Origin: Devosia lacusdianchii
GTDB taxonomy: Bacteria; Pseudomonadota; Alphaproteobacteria; Rhizobiales; Devosiaceae
Assembly: GCF_022429625.1 (NCBI RefSeq)
Contig: NZ_CP092483.1
Coordinates: 2,418,001-2,482,000, forward strand
DNA length: 64,000 nucleotides
Direction: 5' to 3'
Shown here: positions 33,106-42,125 of the stretch, piece by piece
Layout of the letters: each line of letters starts with the position of its first letter
Position numbering within the stretch: position 1 is the first letter of the stretch
Made by a program: the position numbers and the translations under genes
The notes under the pieces: model-generated
Seen by the model: the letters and a program-made list of their open reading frames with translations, nothing else
What the model was told of the DNA's origin: nothing
Database searches by the model: none

Positions 33106-34353
33106 GTGGAGTTCACCGAGCAATGCGCGCGCGGCCTCGGCCAGCGCCTCCGCCGAACCAGGCGCGAAGGCACCCGGCATGCCGATAAAGCGGTGAGCTT
33201 CCTCCACTTCGTAACCCCCGAATGCAAACTCACTGCGCGGTGGAATGTAGCCGGGCGTCCCCTCGGCATAGGCAAGCACGAAGGCCGGCCGGCCGGCACA
33301 GGCGCCCCGGACGGAAAGTCCGGTCTCGCTGAAGATCTCGCCCGGCATGGCTACGATGGGAATGCCGCCCCAATCGAGCAGGCTGACCCGGGCCCGCCAA
33401 GTGCCGGGCGCTACATTGCGATTACGCTCAGCCCACTCGATCCAATGGCCAAGCAGGATGGCCCGGACGGGCTCAGCCGTTTCCTGCTCCAGACGCCAAC
33501 TCGCAGCCAAACCCGGCAGGGGCGCATCTTCGAGACGCGTCAGGCTCAAATCGATCTCGCGATACCCAGCGCCGACCGTATCGGCGCCCCTTCGCTCCTC
33601 CGCCTCCATGGCCGCTGCCGCGATCCGCTCACCCAGGCGCTGCGCAGTGGCAAAGGTTCGGGCAGTGTTGGACGCCAGCGTCCAGGACGCCTGGGCCGTG
33701 TGGCCGGTATTGGCGTCACCCGCACAGCCAGTGAGAAACAAGGACACCGCTCCCGGATGCGCTGCCTCAATCGCCTGCCGAACAAAGTGCGGATAGTCCG
33801 ACGTCATCAGCAGATTGTCCGCAGCCAGCACCACGGGGTGACAGGCATAGGACGCCATTACGGCGATGCACTGCCCGTTCGTATCGCGAATGCGGATCAC
33901 GGGCACCGATCGGTCCAGGGGACCGTCAGCATGGCGCCGGTTCCAAGCCACGCCGGGGTCGCCCCCCATACCCGCGGCAATGGTCGCCGGGCGCCGGTTC
34001 TCGCAGGCCAGCCGCACAGCCTCGACAGCGCCGTCCTCGATACGCCGCAGAAATTCTGGGTCCGCAGCTCGCCCCAGCCGCCCCAACATGGAGACCGGTG
34101 CGCCATGGGTATGCGTTGCTGCCACGATGATACGGTCGTCTGGTAGTGGGCTGCGTCGGCGTATCCGCGCGGCCATGTCTTCGTGCAAACCGATCACGTC
34201 GAGGACAACGACCGCCGTATCTTCGACCACGATGGCGCGAGCCGTCAGCGGGTCGTGCACGCCAGTTGCGGGCTCCGTGCGTGCCGCAAAGCCCGCCAGA
34301 TGCAGCCCGGGCTCCGGCGTAATATCCACAACTGCCGCCCCCGCGCGGATCAT
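33082..34353 (-). CDS. Neutral/alkaline ceramidase-like (N-acyl hydrolase) protein
   Basis: A 423-residue protein with the N-terminal signature of the neutral/alkaline ceramidase superfamily: AAVVDITPEPGLHLAGFAAR at the start, AATHTHGAP (residue ~78) and YACHPVVL (residue ~170) supplying metal-binding histidines, and FLTGCAGDANTG (residue ~205). Known members cleave the amide of ceramides. Length is shorter than full ceramidases and no signal peptide is visible, so a cytosolic amidase is more likely. It lies between nagA and the binding-protein gene and overlaps nagA by 4 bp. I infer deacylation of an N-acyl amino-sugar derivative. Confidence 0.8.
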   Translation of the reverse strand: MIRAGAAVVDITPEPGLHLAGFAARTEPATGVHDPLTARAIVVEDTAVVVLDVIGLHEDMAARIRRRSPLPDDRIIVAATHTHGAPVSMLGRLGRAADPEFLRRIEDGAVEAVRLACENRRPATIAAGMGGDPGVAWNRRHADGPLDRSVPVIRIRDTNGQCIAVMASYACHPVVLAADNLLMTSDYPHFVRQAIEAAHPGAVSLFLTGCAGDANTGHTAQASWTLASNTARTFATAQRLGERIAAAAMEAEERRGADTVGAGYREIDLSLTRLEDAPLPGLAASWRLEQETAEPVRAILLGHWIEWAERNRNVAPGTWRARVSLLDWGGIPIVAMPGEIFSETGLSVRGACAGRPAFVLAYAEGTPGYIPPRSEFAFGGYEVEEAHRFIGMPGAFAPGSAEALAEAARALLGELHLTAQPVA

Positions 34354-35501
34354 GCCGAAACCCTTTCTCCACCCAGGAACACGTCTTCAATCGTTAGCTT
34401 GCGATCGCCGGGCGCCCAGAAAAACCGCGTGATATCGGCCCACTGACCAGGCGCAAGCGTTCCCCGCCCGCCCATGAATCGCCCGGGGTTACAGGTCGCC
34501 AGACGCAGCGCTTCCGCCAGCGACAGACCTGCCGCCTCGATGGCATAGGCAATATTGCGATCGAGCAGATGCCCGGCTCCCGCCAGATAGGGCGTGCCGG
34601 CGACACTGAGACGCCCATCGACGGAAACGTCTACGTCCCCACCAATGCTGCTTCGATAACGTCCCGGCGGCTGGCCGCCCAACGCTGCCGCGTCGGAAAC
34701 CAGAATGGATCGGTCCAGCGTCTTGGCCCGGAGCATCGCCTTAAGCGTTGTCGCGGGAAGATGATGTCCGTCGGCAATGAAGCTGGCTGTCAGCCGATCG
34801 TCGGATAGTTGCGACCAGATGAAATTGGGGTGGCGCGGCAGCATGCTGGCAGCACCATTTCCAAGATGCGTCGACAGTCTTGCCCCGGCATCCACCGCCG
34901 CCATGATCTGCTCTGGCGTGGCGCCGGTGTGGCCGATCGAAACCAGGACGCCTTGGGCCGTCAGCGCCTCGACATAAGCCGGTGCGCCCGGATAATGCGG
35001 CGACAGAGTCACCAGCCCCACCAGGCCCTCAGCGGCGCGCTGCCATCGGACGAATTCCTCAAGGCTGGGCGGGCGGACATGTTCGAGTGGATGCGCGCCG
35101 CGCGGGCCATCCGCCGGGTCGAGCGACGGCCCCTCGACATGCACGAACCCAATCATCCGCGCTAAGAGCGGACTTTCTCGCCTTGCCGCAGCGATGCTGT
35201 CCAAGGCGGCGCAAAGGGCGGGCTCACTGGCGGTAATAAGCGTTGGTGCAAAGCAAGTAACGCCGGCCGCAAGCAGGTGGCGGGCCAGTTGCTCAAGGGT
35301 TTCGCGGCTGGGCGCGCCAGCATTCAAGTCATGACCAGCATAGCCATTGACTTGCAGGTCGACGAAACCAGCGGAAAGGAATGGCGCGGTCTCGTCCACG
35401 ATGGCGGGAGTGATGGCGACGATCCTCCCGTCACGACAATCTATGGCAGTCCCCTGCCCGGTTGCCGGATCGCGTCCAACAATGCGGGCAGCCTTACTCA
35501 C
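34350..35501 (-). CDS. nagA: N-acetylglucosamine-6-phosphate deacetylase
   Basis: A 383-residue amidohydrolase of NagA type. FVDLQVNGYAGHDLN (residue ~45) is the NagA form of the first metal motif. The single-metal ligands are in GFVHVEGPSLDP (E, residue ~125), SIGHTGATPEQ (H, residue ~188) and STHLGNGAASM (H, residue ~210), with the catalytic Asp in LVSDAAALGGQ (residue ~273). It converts GlcNAc-6-P to GlcN-6-P and acetate in the cytosol. It overlaps its neighbours by 4 bp on each side and feeds NagB, encoded two genes upstream. Confidence 0.93.
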   Translation of the reverse strand: MSKAARIVGRDPATGQGTAIDCRDGRIVAITPAIVDETAPFLSAGFVDLQVNGYAGHDLNAGAPSRETLEQLARHLLAAGVTCFAPTLITASEPALCAALDSIAAARRESPLLARMIGFVHVEGPSLDPADGPRGAHPLEHVRPPSLEEFVRWQRAAEGLVGLVTLSPHYPGAPAYVEALTAQGVLVSIGHTGATPEQIMAAVDAGARLSTHLGNGAASMLPRHPNFIWSQLSDDRLTASFIADGHHLPATTLKAMLRAKTLDRSILVSDAAALGGQPPGRYRSSIGGDVDVSVDGRLSVAGTPYLAGAGHLLDRNIAYAIEAAGLSLAEALRLATCNPGRFMGGRGTLAPGQWADITRFFWAPGDRKLTIEDVFLGGERVSA

Positions 35502-36277
35502 AGCCAGCGCACCCGATCACGGAACCGCGCCAGGAACCGCCCATTGGCTTCATCGCCGCCTGGCGCATTGCCACTGCGCCAGATCGGCGGCTCGACGCCC
35601 CGCTCCGCCAGCTTGGCCACGGTGCGGATCACTAGGCAATTGAGCGCGAAAGCATTGGCAAAAGTGGAAACCGCTGCGATGTTTTCACCGACGCCATCGA
35701 CCGTCACCAGCGCATCGCCGATCGGCACCTTGGTGTCGATCGAGATATCGACGATATCGTGCAAATTCTGTCGCGTCGGGTGACGCGCCGGATGCGTTGC
35801 CGCACTCCCATTGGCATGGGCGTGTGAATTGAAACCGATCAGGAAGGCTCCGCGCTGACGCGCAGTTATGGCGGCGTCGATCAGCGCAGCGTTGATGCCA
35901 TAGGCATTGGTGAGGAGCAGCAGGTCGCCTTCCCCGAGGCGTTGGTCGTCGATGACAACCTTGCCATAGCCCGGCGTGCGCTCCACGGCCATGGATCGCA
36001 GCGCGCCGTTGGATAGCAGCGTGCCTTCGTCCAGTATGGCACTGACATGCATCAGCCCGCCGGCGCGAAAGAAGATTTCCTGCGCCGCGAGGTTGGAGTG
36101 CCCGCCAGGCCCATACACATAGATCAGGCGATCAGCCGCGACCTGGTCGGCCAGCCGCGCCGCCGCGCGGTCAAGAGCATCGCGCTCTTCGACCAGAATG
36201 GACTGCATCAGGGCAGTAACGCCCGACAAGTAACCCGCGCATAGCGCGTCGGCGTCGATCACTGAGTTATTGGGCAT
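35498..36277 (-). CDS. SIS-domain phosphosugar-binding protein
   Basis: A 259-residue SIS_2-type protein. YVYGPGGHSNLAAQEIFFRA (residue ~46) and LLLLTNAYGINAALIDAAI (residue ~120) match the sugar-isomerase (SIS) phosphate-binding core. I start it at ATG 36277, which overlaps the 3' end of nagB by 11 bp; a longer frame to 36376 is antisense-free but lies wholly within nagB. SIS proteins isomerise or bind phosphorylated sugars. In this operon it could be a ManNAc-6-P/GlcNAc-6-P-type isomerase, a MurQ-like etherase relative, or a sensor. Confidence 0.85.
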   Translation of the reverse strand: MPNNSVIDADALCAGYLSGVTALMQSILVEERDALDRAAARLADQVAADRLIYVYGPGGHSNLAAQEIFFRAGGLMHVSAILDEGTLLSNGALRSMAVERTPGYGKVVIDDQRLGEGDLLLLTNAYGINAALIDAAITARQRGAFLIGFNSHAHANGSAATHPARHPTRQNLHDIVDISIDTKVPIGDALVTVDGVGENIAAVSTFANAFALNCLVIRTVAKLAERGVEPPIWRSGNAPGGDEANGRFLARFRDRVRWL

Positions 36278-37064
36278 CGGGGTCGGACTCCGAATCGAGA
36301 TAGAGGCTGCAATCGGGATGTTGACGCAGAATGCTCGCCGGGCATTCGGTGCTGATCGGACCATAAAGAGACGCACGCACGGCGTCCCGCTTCAACTGGC
36401 CGGGCACCACGCAAAAAAGCCGACCGGCGCGCATCAGGCGCGGCACTGTCAGGGTAATGGCCTGCTCGGGAACATCATCGAAGCTGGCGAAACATTCGTC
36501 GTCGACCTGCTGCTGTCGGCATTGCTCATCAAGGGTGACCACCTTGACGTCCAGCGGATCGGCGAAGTCCGCGACCGGCGGATCATTGAAAGCAATGTGT
36601 CCATTGACACCAATCCCCAAGCACACAAAGTCGATTGGCGCAGCAGCCAGCAAATCCGCGTAGCGCATTGCCGCGGCCGATGCATCAGGTTCGGGGACGA
36701 TATGATGCACCTGGGCAAATGGCACGCGGCCAAAGAGATTGTTGTCCAGCCACGAGGCGAAGCGCTCGGGCGCGTCGGGCGCTAGGCCGATATATTCGTC
36801 CATGTGGAATGCGGTGACGCGGGTCCAGTCGACACCTTCGGCCGCACATAATGCGGCCAGCATCTGGGCTTGGCTGGGCGCGGCTGCGAAAACCATGCGC
36901 ACATCCTGCTGGTGCGCTAACGCGCCGCGCAGAGCATCGGCGATATCGCGCGCGGCTGCCTCGCCCATCAGCGCTCTGGTGGCAAAGGACTGAACGCCCA
37001 TCAGGCCGGCCTTGCGGGTGATGTTTGCCCGGGTTGAAGCATCAAGCGTCAAGAAAACCTCCAC
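36267..37064 (-). CDS. nagB: Glucosamine-6-phosphate deaminase
   Basis: A 265-residue NagB-family enzyme. FHMDEYIGL (residue ~90), the substrate-site GIGVNGHIAFNDPP (residue ~152) and the C-terminal TECPASILRQHPDC are all present. NagB converts GlcN-6-P to fructose-6-P and ammonia, the last committed step of amino-sugar breakdown. It is the first gene of the leftward ten-gene operon, and its promoter holds the 16-bp LacI palindrome at 37113-37128. Confidence 0.9.
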   Translation of the reverse strand: MEVFLTLDASTRANITRKAGLMGVQSFATRALMGEAAARDIADALRGALAHQQDVRMVFAAAPSQAQMLAALCAAEGVDWTRVTAFHMDEYIGLAPDAPERFASWLDNNLFGRVPFAQVHHIVPEPDASAAAMRYADLLAAAPIDFVCLGIGVNGHIAFNDPPVADFADPLDVKVVTLDEQCRQQQVDDECFASFDDVPEQAITLTVPRLMRAGRLFCVVPGQLKRDAVRASLYGPISTECPASILRQHPDCSLYLDSESDPDAQ

Positions 37065-37104
37065 ACGCCAGGCTCTCGATAGAATGCGACGCCCAGCTTT
37101 GGCG

Positions 37105-37133
37105 ACTATTTAATGCAACCGGTTGCATGTCAA
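37105..37133 (-). promoter_or_regulatory. Promoter and LacI operator of the amino-sugar operon
   Basis: On the minus strand TTGACA (37133-37128), a 17-bp spacer and AATAGT (37110-37105) form a good sigma-70 promoter 41 bp before nagB. The spacer is almost entirely the perfect 16-bp palindrome ATGCAACCGGTTGCAT (37113-37128), a classic LacI-family site. Its GCAACCGGTTGC core is repeated at 33086-33097. The divergent LacI gene starting at 37201 is the obvious binder. Confidence 0.8.
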
Positions 37134-37200
37134 GCGGGTATGACTAGCCTTATGCCCCCCGACCATGTCATGACGTTCAAGGCAAGCTAGAGACCCCACG

Positions 37201-38202
37201 ATGACGCCCCGCCAGAACAGACCCACGATCAATCAGGTCGCTGCCGCAGCCGGCGTGACCAAGTCCAGCGTGTCTCGCGCCTTTACAAGGCCAGAAATGC
37301 TCAGCGAGGAAACCGTACGCAAAATCTTCGCGGCGGCGGAGCAATTGGGCTACGTCCCCAACCATACGGCCCGCGCACTCAGCACCGGCCGGCATGGCAA
37401 CATTGCCCTCATCGTGCCGGACGTAGCCAATCCGTTCTTCCCACCCCTGATCCGGGCTGCCCAATCGGAAGCCGATCGTTCCGACTATTGCGTGTTTCTC
37501 GGCAATTCCGATGAAAATCCGCAGCAGGAAGACAAGCTTATCGGGCGCTTCGCCGGCCAGGTAGAGGGCTTCGTTCTGGTGTCCTCGCGGCTCAGCGAAG
37601 AGCAGATCATCGAGCATGCCGCCCGCCGCCCACTGGTATTGGTCAACCGCGACGTGGAGGGCATTCCGCGCATCCTGATCGACAGCGCCACCGGCGTCGC
37701 CGAAGCCGTTGCCCACCTTGCTGGCCTGGGTCACAGAAAACTGGTCTATGTGGGTGGCCCGCACGGCTCCTGGTCCAACAAGCAGCGCCGAAGCGCCGTC
37801 CGGCGCTCGGCGAAAGAATTCGGGCTCGAAGTCACCGTCATCTCCAACGAGTTCGCGGCGTTCGAATCTGGCCGCAAGATCACCGCCAGCGTCCTCGCGA
37901 CCGGCGCGACAGCCGCTATCGCCTTCGACGATCTCACCGCGCAGGGCATGCTTGCCGAACTCGCGGATCAGGGCGTCGCCGTACCGGCCGATTTCGCCGT
38001 GGTCGGCTGCGACGACGTGCTGGGCGCCGCCACCTACCCCTCGCTGACCACCGTATCCAACCGCTCAGTCGAAGCCGGCAAGGCCGCCTTGAACCTGCTG
38101 ATGGACATTCTCCAAAACCAGGCGATCCGAGACGTTCGCTATGTCCTCAACACAAGCTTGGTGATCCGCAAAACCACCGGCCCAGCCCTGATCGCGCGCT
38201 AG
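37201..38202 (+). CDS. LacI-family regulator of the amino-sugar operon
   Basis: A 333-residue regulator. The helix-turn-helix TINQVAAAAGVTKSSVSRAF is at residues 9-28, with hinge LGYVPNHTARALS. The sensor domain runs from IALIVPDVANPFF to GCDDVLGAATYPSLTTV. It diverges from nagB across a 136-bp gap containing the GCAACCGGTTGC palindrome and should repress the operon until an amino-sugar intermediate binds. It ends 68 bp from a convergent membrane-protein gene. Confidence 0.93.
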   Translation: MTPRQNRPTINQVAAAAGVTKSSVSRAFTRPEMLSEETVRKIFAAAEQLGYVPNHTARALSTGRHGNIALIVPDVANPFFPPLIRAAQSEADRSDYCVFLGNSDENPQQEDKLIGRFAGQVEGFVLVSSRLSEEQIIEHAARRPLVLVNRDVEGIPRILIDSATGVAEAVAHLAGLGHRKLVYVGGPHGSWSNKQRRSAVRRSAKEFGLEVTVISNEFAAFESGRKITASVLATGATAAIAFDDLTAQGMLAELADQGVAVPADFAVVGCDDVLGAATYPSLTTVSNRSVEAGKAALNLLMDILQNQAIRDVRYVLNTSLVIRKTTGPALIAR

Positions 38203-38213
38203 CACGACCGTTC

Positions 38214-38239
38214 CTTGCTGTTGCGGGCGTAACAGCAAG
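38214..38239. terminator. Hairpin between convergent genes, possible bidirectional terminator
   Basis: CTTGCTGTT, an 8-nt loop, then AACAGCAAG: a perfect 9-bp stem 11 bp after the LacI stop and 31 bp beyond the convergent gene's stop. No long T-run flanks it on either strand, so termination efficiency is doubtful. Confidence 0.5.
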
Positions 38240-38270
38240 AGAGCTTTGAGCCTGGAAAACCGCTTCATCG

Positions 38271-39956
38271 CTACGGCTTTCGACGATACATCGTCCAGCA
38301 ATTGGTGAGCGGTGTTGCGCTGAATTCTCGTTCCAGCGTGGGCAGGAACCAAGTGTCCAAGCGAAAGCCCGGACGCCCCTTGGTGACGCCGCAGGTCGGT
38401 TGGAACACCGTATCCGCGTCGGCAAGATAAGCGCTTGCTTCTGCATCGCTGAGCTCGGCGATAGTTCGTTCGATGATCGGCACCACTTTGACGCCTTTGG
38501 GCATATCGGTCTGCAGCGCCGCCCCGAACAGGTCGACGTAGCTTATCGTCGTCGTCTTGCCCAAATCGCTGTCGAGACCACGTTCACGCAACGCCGTGAC
38601 AGCGTCATACGCGGTTTTCCACTCGGTCAGGTAGCGGACAGGCTCAACCGGTTCCATCAGTTCGTCGAGGAGCTGCTGTGAAGCCTCATCAGCCGTTTCC
38701 CAAATCTGCGCGTTTGCCTCTGCAATTCGAGCGGCCTCAGCAGGCACCACCGCATACGGCAAAAATGAGCGTGACCAATCGGTGGCTATGTTCTCGCCAT
38801 TGCGCGCGCTGAGCGAGCAGTAGCTGCGCTGCGCCGCTGTTACGAGCAAGGGTCCGCCGATCGCGACGGCCACGCCCGCCACCAAGATCAATCGGGTTTG
38901 AGACTGGCCCTTGGCCGTCAGCAGTCCCGGAACAAAGAGAAGCGAGAGCGCGGCCGTCATCGCCATGCCGCCGGTACTCTGGCTCTCCGACACCGCGACG
39001 GCAAAAACGGCTGCACCCATTGCCAAGGGCACGGCCACAGATTGCAGACGGAACAAAAGACCAGCACCCACCGAAACGCGGTCGTTCGCCTCCCACATCA
39101 GCCATGCCACCAGCGCGATCGACAGACCGATGGTGAAGAAATGCTTGTAGACAAACGAACCCAGGAAATACTTCGCGAACGGACCATTGACCGCGGACAT
39201 GGACAGAATGTCATGAACGTAGCCACGAACCAGGCCGGTCGTCAGCTCAACAGCCCCCAGAACAGCGGCAACACCGACAAGGGCGGCCAGCGCAATGATG
39301 CGCCAGCGACGATCAAGCAAGAACAGGACACCTAGGGGCGCCAGAACCACGCCTGCATAAACCACCTTGATGGAGATCGCCACCAGAACGGCAGCGACGA
39401 TCACGGCGGCGGGTCCCGCGATACCCTGGCCCTCACGGGTTCGGAATATCCAAGGCAGAAATGCCAGGGAGAACGCAGCGCCAAGTCGGTTATAGGAAGC
39501 GAAAAGGTCCGGCGTGCACAGGCCGCTTGCCGTGACGTTGAACGGCAGGATCGCAGTCACGGCGACCATTAATGTGAGCGCCAGCCGAGCCCAGAGACTG
39601 GGCATGTTCGCCGTAGAAAGGATAAGAAACGGCGCAACGACAAGAAAACCGAGAATTTGCATTCCCATAAAGGCCGGCACGCCCGGCAACCAGGCTTGCG
39701 CGGCCCAGTAGAGTGCATACGGCAGAGCGCCGGTGGGGAGGGAGAAGTCGATATGCGGCCACTGGCCCGCGGCCATGCGTCGAGCACCGTCGGCCAGAAA
39801 CAGGGCGTCGTTGGCCGCATCGCCGACAGCAAGCGCCGGCGCCAGCGTCCAGCCAACGATTGCTAGCCCAGCGATGACCAATATGGCCAGCGGCACAAGC
39901 CATCCCGTGCCGATGCTCGCCGGAAACTGCTCACCGCTTCGTGCGTCGACGCTCAT
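38271..39956 (-). CDS. Polytopic membrane protein, GT-C glycosyltransferase-like
   Basis: A 561-residue protein. The start at ATG 39956 has GGGGAGA upstream. About ten hydrophobic segments fill residues 15-390, and a soluble C-terminal domain of some 170 residues follows. Right after the first segment lies DAANDALFLADGARRMAAGQWPHID-type sequence; the R-(x)n-GQ-P-H-D pattern recalls the first periplasmic loop of GT-C lipid-sugar-dependent glycosyltransferases. That assignment is tentative. The adjacent polysaccharide deacetylase gene supports a cell-envelope or polysaccharide role. Confidence 0.7.
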   Translation of the reverse strand: MSVDARSGEQFPASIGTGWLVPLAILVIAGLAIVGWTLAPALAVGDAANDALFLADGARRMAAGQWPHIDFSLPTGALPYALYWAAQAWLPGVPAFMGMQILGFLVVAPFLILSTANMPSLWARLALTLMVAVTAILPFNVTASGLCTPDLFASYNRLGAAFSLAFLPWIFRTREGQGIAGPAAVIVAAVLVAISIKVVYAGVVLAPLGVLFLLDRRWRIIALAALVGVAAVLGAVELTTGLVRGYVHDILSMSAVNGPFAKYFLGSFVYKHFFTIGLSIALVAWLMWEANDRVSVGAGLLFRLQSVAVPLAMGAAVFAVAVSESQSTGGMAMTAALSLLFVPGLLTAKGQSQTRLILVAGVAVAIGGPLLVTAAQRSYCSLSARNGENIATDWSRSFLPYAVVPAEAARIAEANAQIWETADEASQQLLDELMEPVEPVRYLTEWKTAYDAVTALRERGLDSDLGKTTTISYVDLFGAALQTDMPKGVKVVPIIERTIAELSDAEASAYLADADTVFQPTCGVTKGRPGFRLDTWFLPTLEREFSATPLTNCWTMYRRKP

Positions 39957-40118
39957 CTCGGTCTCCCCATGCAAGGAGGACCGGATAGCGACTTTGCGTG
40001 CTTACGTCCGAGGCGCGCTGTCGTTAATGTTAACAACCATGGTTATTGTTGGCGTCCACCTTACGCGGGGCGAACAGTGACATGACGGTAGTCCATAGCT
40101 CTCGTTACACCTGCAGCG

Positions 40119-41012
40119 TCAAAGCGTCCCACGCAAATCCGGCGCGTCGGCGGTGATGACGTCGCGGCCGAATATGCCGGTATCCTTGGGCACGAGCCGG
40201 ACGACCGAGTAGCCGCGGTCTTCGAGCTGCGCCAGGAAGGCGGGAAGCATGTCGACCGTGCGCTGGTGAATGTCATGAAACAGGATGATGCCGGACCCGC
40301 GCTGGTCGAGGCGTGCCAGCGTGCGGGCGGCAACGGCCTCGGGCGTGTCAGAGTAATAGTCCTTGCTGTCGATATCGACATCGAGCACCACAACGCTTCC
40401 CTGCATCAGATTGGTGCGCAGGAAACCGCTCTGCGACAGATAGGGGAAGCGGAAGAACGGCGACAGCGATTGACCGGCGCCCGCTAGCGCCAGGGACACA
40501 GCGCGTTCACCCTTGGCGATCTCGTCCAGCGCCGCCTGGCGGCTGAGAGTATTCAGATCGACATGGTCGAAGGTGTGGCTACCCACCGTATGTCCGCTCA
40601 GAGCGACCTTCTGCGCCAGCCGCGGGTGGGATTGCGCTGCCGAGCCCAGCATCAGGAACGTCGCCTTGACGCCGAACTGGTCGAGCGTTGCCAGGATTTC
40701 CCCGGTTTTGCCCGGGCGCGGACCATCGTCGAATGTCAGCACGACCTCGCCGGGTCGCAGGATGATGTCGGTGGTCGACGCTACCTGCAGCGTGCGCCCG
40801 CCCAGTGTGCCCGATGAGAAGATGCGCTCCGGAAGCGGCTGCTGATTGATCGGCTGCGAGGCCGGAAAGATGCTGCCGGTGACCGACGTAGCATCTATGG
40901 CGGCGACACGCTGCCCCATAACGCTGTGTTGGCTGGGAGGCTTGGCACACCCACAAAGGGCGATCCCGGCAAGCACAAAAGGCATAACGAAACGCGTAAG
41001 CGACACAGCCAA
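40119..41012 (-). CDS. Polysaccharide deacetylase (NodB homology domain) with exported N-terminus
   Basis: A 297-residue CE4-type protein. The N-terminus (FVMPFVLAGIALCGC) looks like a lipoprotein or Sec signal. The NodB domain shows LTFDDGPRPGKTG (residue ~109), the metal pair in VGSHTFDHVDL (residue ~157), FFRFPYLSQSGF (residue ~200), VVLDVDIDSKDYY and LFHDIHQRTVDML. It would remove N-acetyl groups from an extracytoplasmic polysaccharide or peptidoglycan. All catalytic positions seem to be present. Confidence 0.9.
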   Translation of the reverse strand: MAVSLTRFVMPFVLAGIALCGCAKPPSQHSVMGQRVAAIDATSVTGSIFPASQPINQQPLPERIFSSGTLGGRTLQVASTTDIILRPGEVVLTFDDGPRPGKTGEILATLDQFGVKATFLMLGSAAQSHPRLAQKVALSGHTVGSHTFDHVDLNTLSRQAALDEIAKGERAVSLALAGAGQSLSPFFRFPYLSQSGFLRTNLMQGSVVVLDVDIDSKDYYSDTPEAVAARTLARLDQRGSGIILFHDIHQRTVDMLPAFLAQLEDRGYSVVRLVPKDTGIFGRDVITADAPDLRGTL

Positions 41013-41084
41013 AACTCAGCGCAATCACAACTGCGCTCAGTTTTGGCGATTATGGTTAATATTCCCCTCGTGAAAGCTTAAGAA

Positions 41085-41561
41085 CTACTTACCGGCCAAC
41101 GACTTGGCCCTGCGGCCAAGGGTGTCCAGCGCACTTAGAAAGGCGGAACGATCGGCCGGTCGAAAGCCCGGATTGTACCCCTTGATATCGCCGGTTTCCC
41201 GCAAATGCTGCTTGAGGTCGCGCATCGCCAGCGCCATGCCGATCGACGCTGTCGTGAATGGCTTGCCGGTGAAACCCAGCACATGGCAGCCCTTATCGAT
41301 GGCGCGGCTGGCGAGAGGAATATCGGCCGTAAGCACAATGTCGTTGGCCCGCGCTTGCTCCACGATCCAGTCGTCGGCCGCGTCGGCGCCGGCCGTGACA
41401 ACCACTACGCGCACCATGGGGTCGCGCGACGGGCGGACTCCGCCATTGCTGACAAAGGTGACGACCAGCCCAAGCCGCTCGGCGACGCGCATAGCCTCGT
41501 CCTTTACTGGACAGGCATCAGCATCCACGAAGATGGTCGGATCAGGCATGGGCAATGACAT
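41085..41561 (-). CDS. UPF0178 (YaiI/YqxD, DUF188) family protein
   Basis: A 158-residue protein with the family signatures IFVDADACPVKDE near the N-terminus, VVVTAGADAADDWIVE (residue ~54), VLTADIPLASRAID (residue ~76) and a C-terminal FRPADRSAFLSALD. The fold is PIN-like with conserved aspartates, so nuclease activity is possible but unproven for the family. Two start codons fit (41561 or 41549), both overlapping the stop region of the upstream ATPase gene, so the two are coupled. Confidence 0.92.
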   Translation of the reverse strand: MSLPMPDPTIFVDADACPVKDEAMRVAERLGLVVTFVSNGGVRPSRDPMVRVVVVTAGADAADDWIVEQARANDIVLTADIPLASRAIDKGCHVLGFTGKPFTTASIGMALAMRDLKQHLRETGDIKGYNPGFRPADRSAFLSALDTLGRRAKSLAGK

Positions 41562-42093
41562 CTCTCACAAAGGCCAGTCGTTCCGCCACTGGCGCTTTCG
41601 GTAGCTCAACAACGCGATACCCCAGTTCGGCATAGACGTCACGCATCGGCGCATAAACGCTCACGGCATGCTCCCAGCCCTCCACGCGCTCAGCATCGGT
41701 TACAAAGATCTCGCGCCAAGGCGGAGCGAAGAAGACGATTGGATTGTAGCGGTAGAGGTTGGCAGCGCGTCGGAAATGCGCATCCTGGGCGAGCGGGAAC
41801 ATGTGCGCATAGGCAACAAGATCGGGTATGCCGCGATCACATAACACCGGCCCCGCTATCGAGCTCAAAGCCTCGAAGGTCTGAATATCTCGATCGAGCA
41901 TGAGTTCGGCAAAGAGCGCCTTATCCCGCCAATGCACAGCTGGGCCGTCGATAGCGGTTTGCGACTGGATGATAGCCCGGGCGGCCTCCTTTCCGATGCA
42001 AATGCCGGCCGAGGCGGCGGCCGTAAGAAGCGTAGTCTTGCCAGCGCCAGGGCCGCCGGTGATGATGAAGAGATTGTCGGCATGCGTGATCAT
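41542..42093 (-). CDS. Small P-loop ATPase/kinase-like protein (AAA_28-type)
   Basis: A 183-residue protein. Start at ATG 42093 is supported by AAAGGACGC upstream and by the immediate Walker A, IITGGPGAGKTTLL. VLCDRGIPDLVAYA (residue ~88) and a C-terminal arginine/tyrosine-rich region resemble the AAA_28/NMP-kinase-like ATPases. The longer frame to 42291 is a shadow of the divergent cupin gene. It is coupled to the UPF0178 gene. Substrate unknown. Confidence 0.85.
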   Translation of the reverse strand: MITHADNLFIITGGPGAGKTTLLTAAASAGICIGKEAARAIIQSQTAIDGPAVHWRDKALFAELMLDRDIQTFEALSSIAGPVLCDRGIPDLVAYAHMFPLAQDAHFRRAANLYRYNPIVFFAPPWREIFVTDAERVEGWEHAVSVYAPMRDVYAELGYRVVELPKAPVAERLAFVRDVIAHA

Positions 42094-42125
42094 GATGCGT
42101 CCTTTGCGCAATGAGGAATTGGGCC

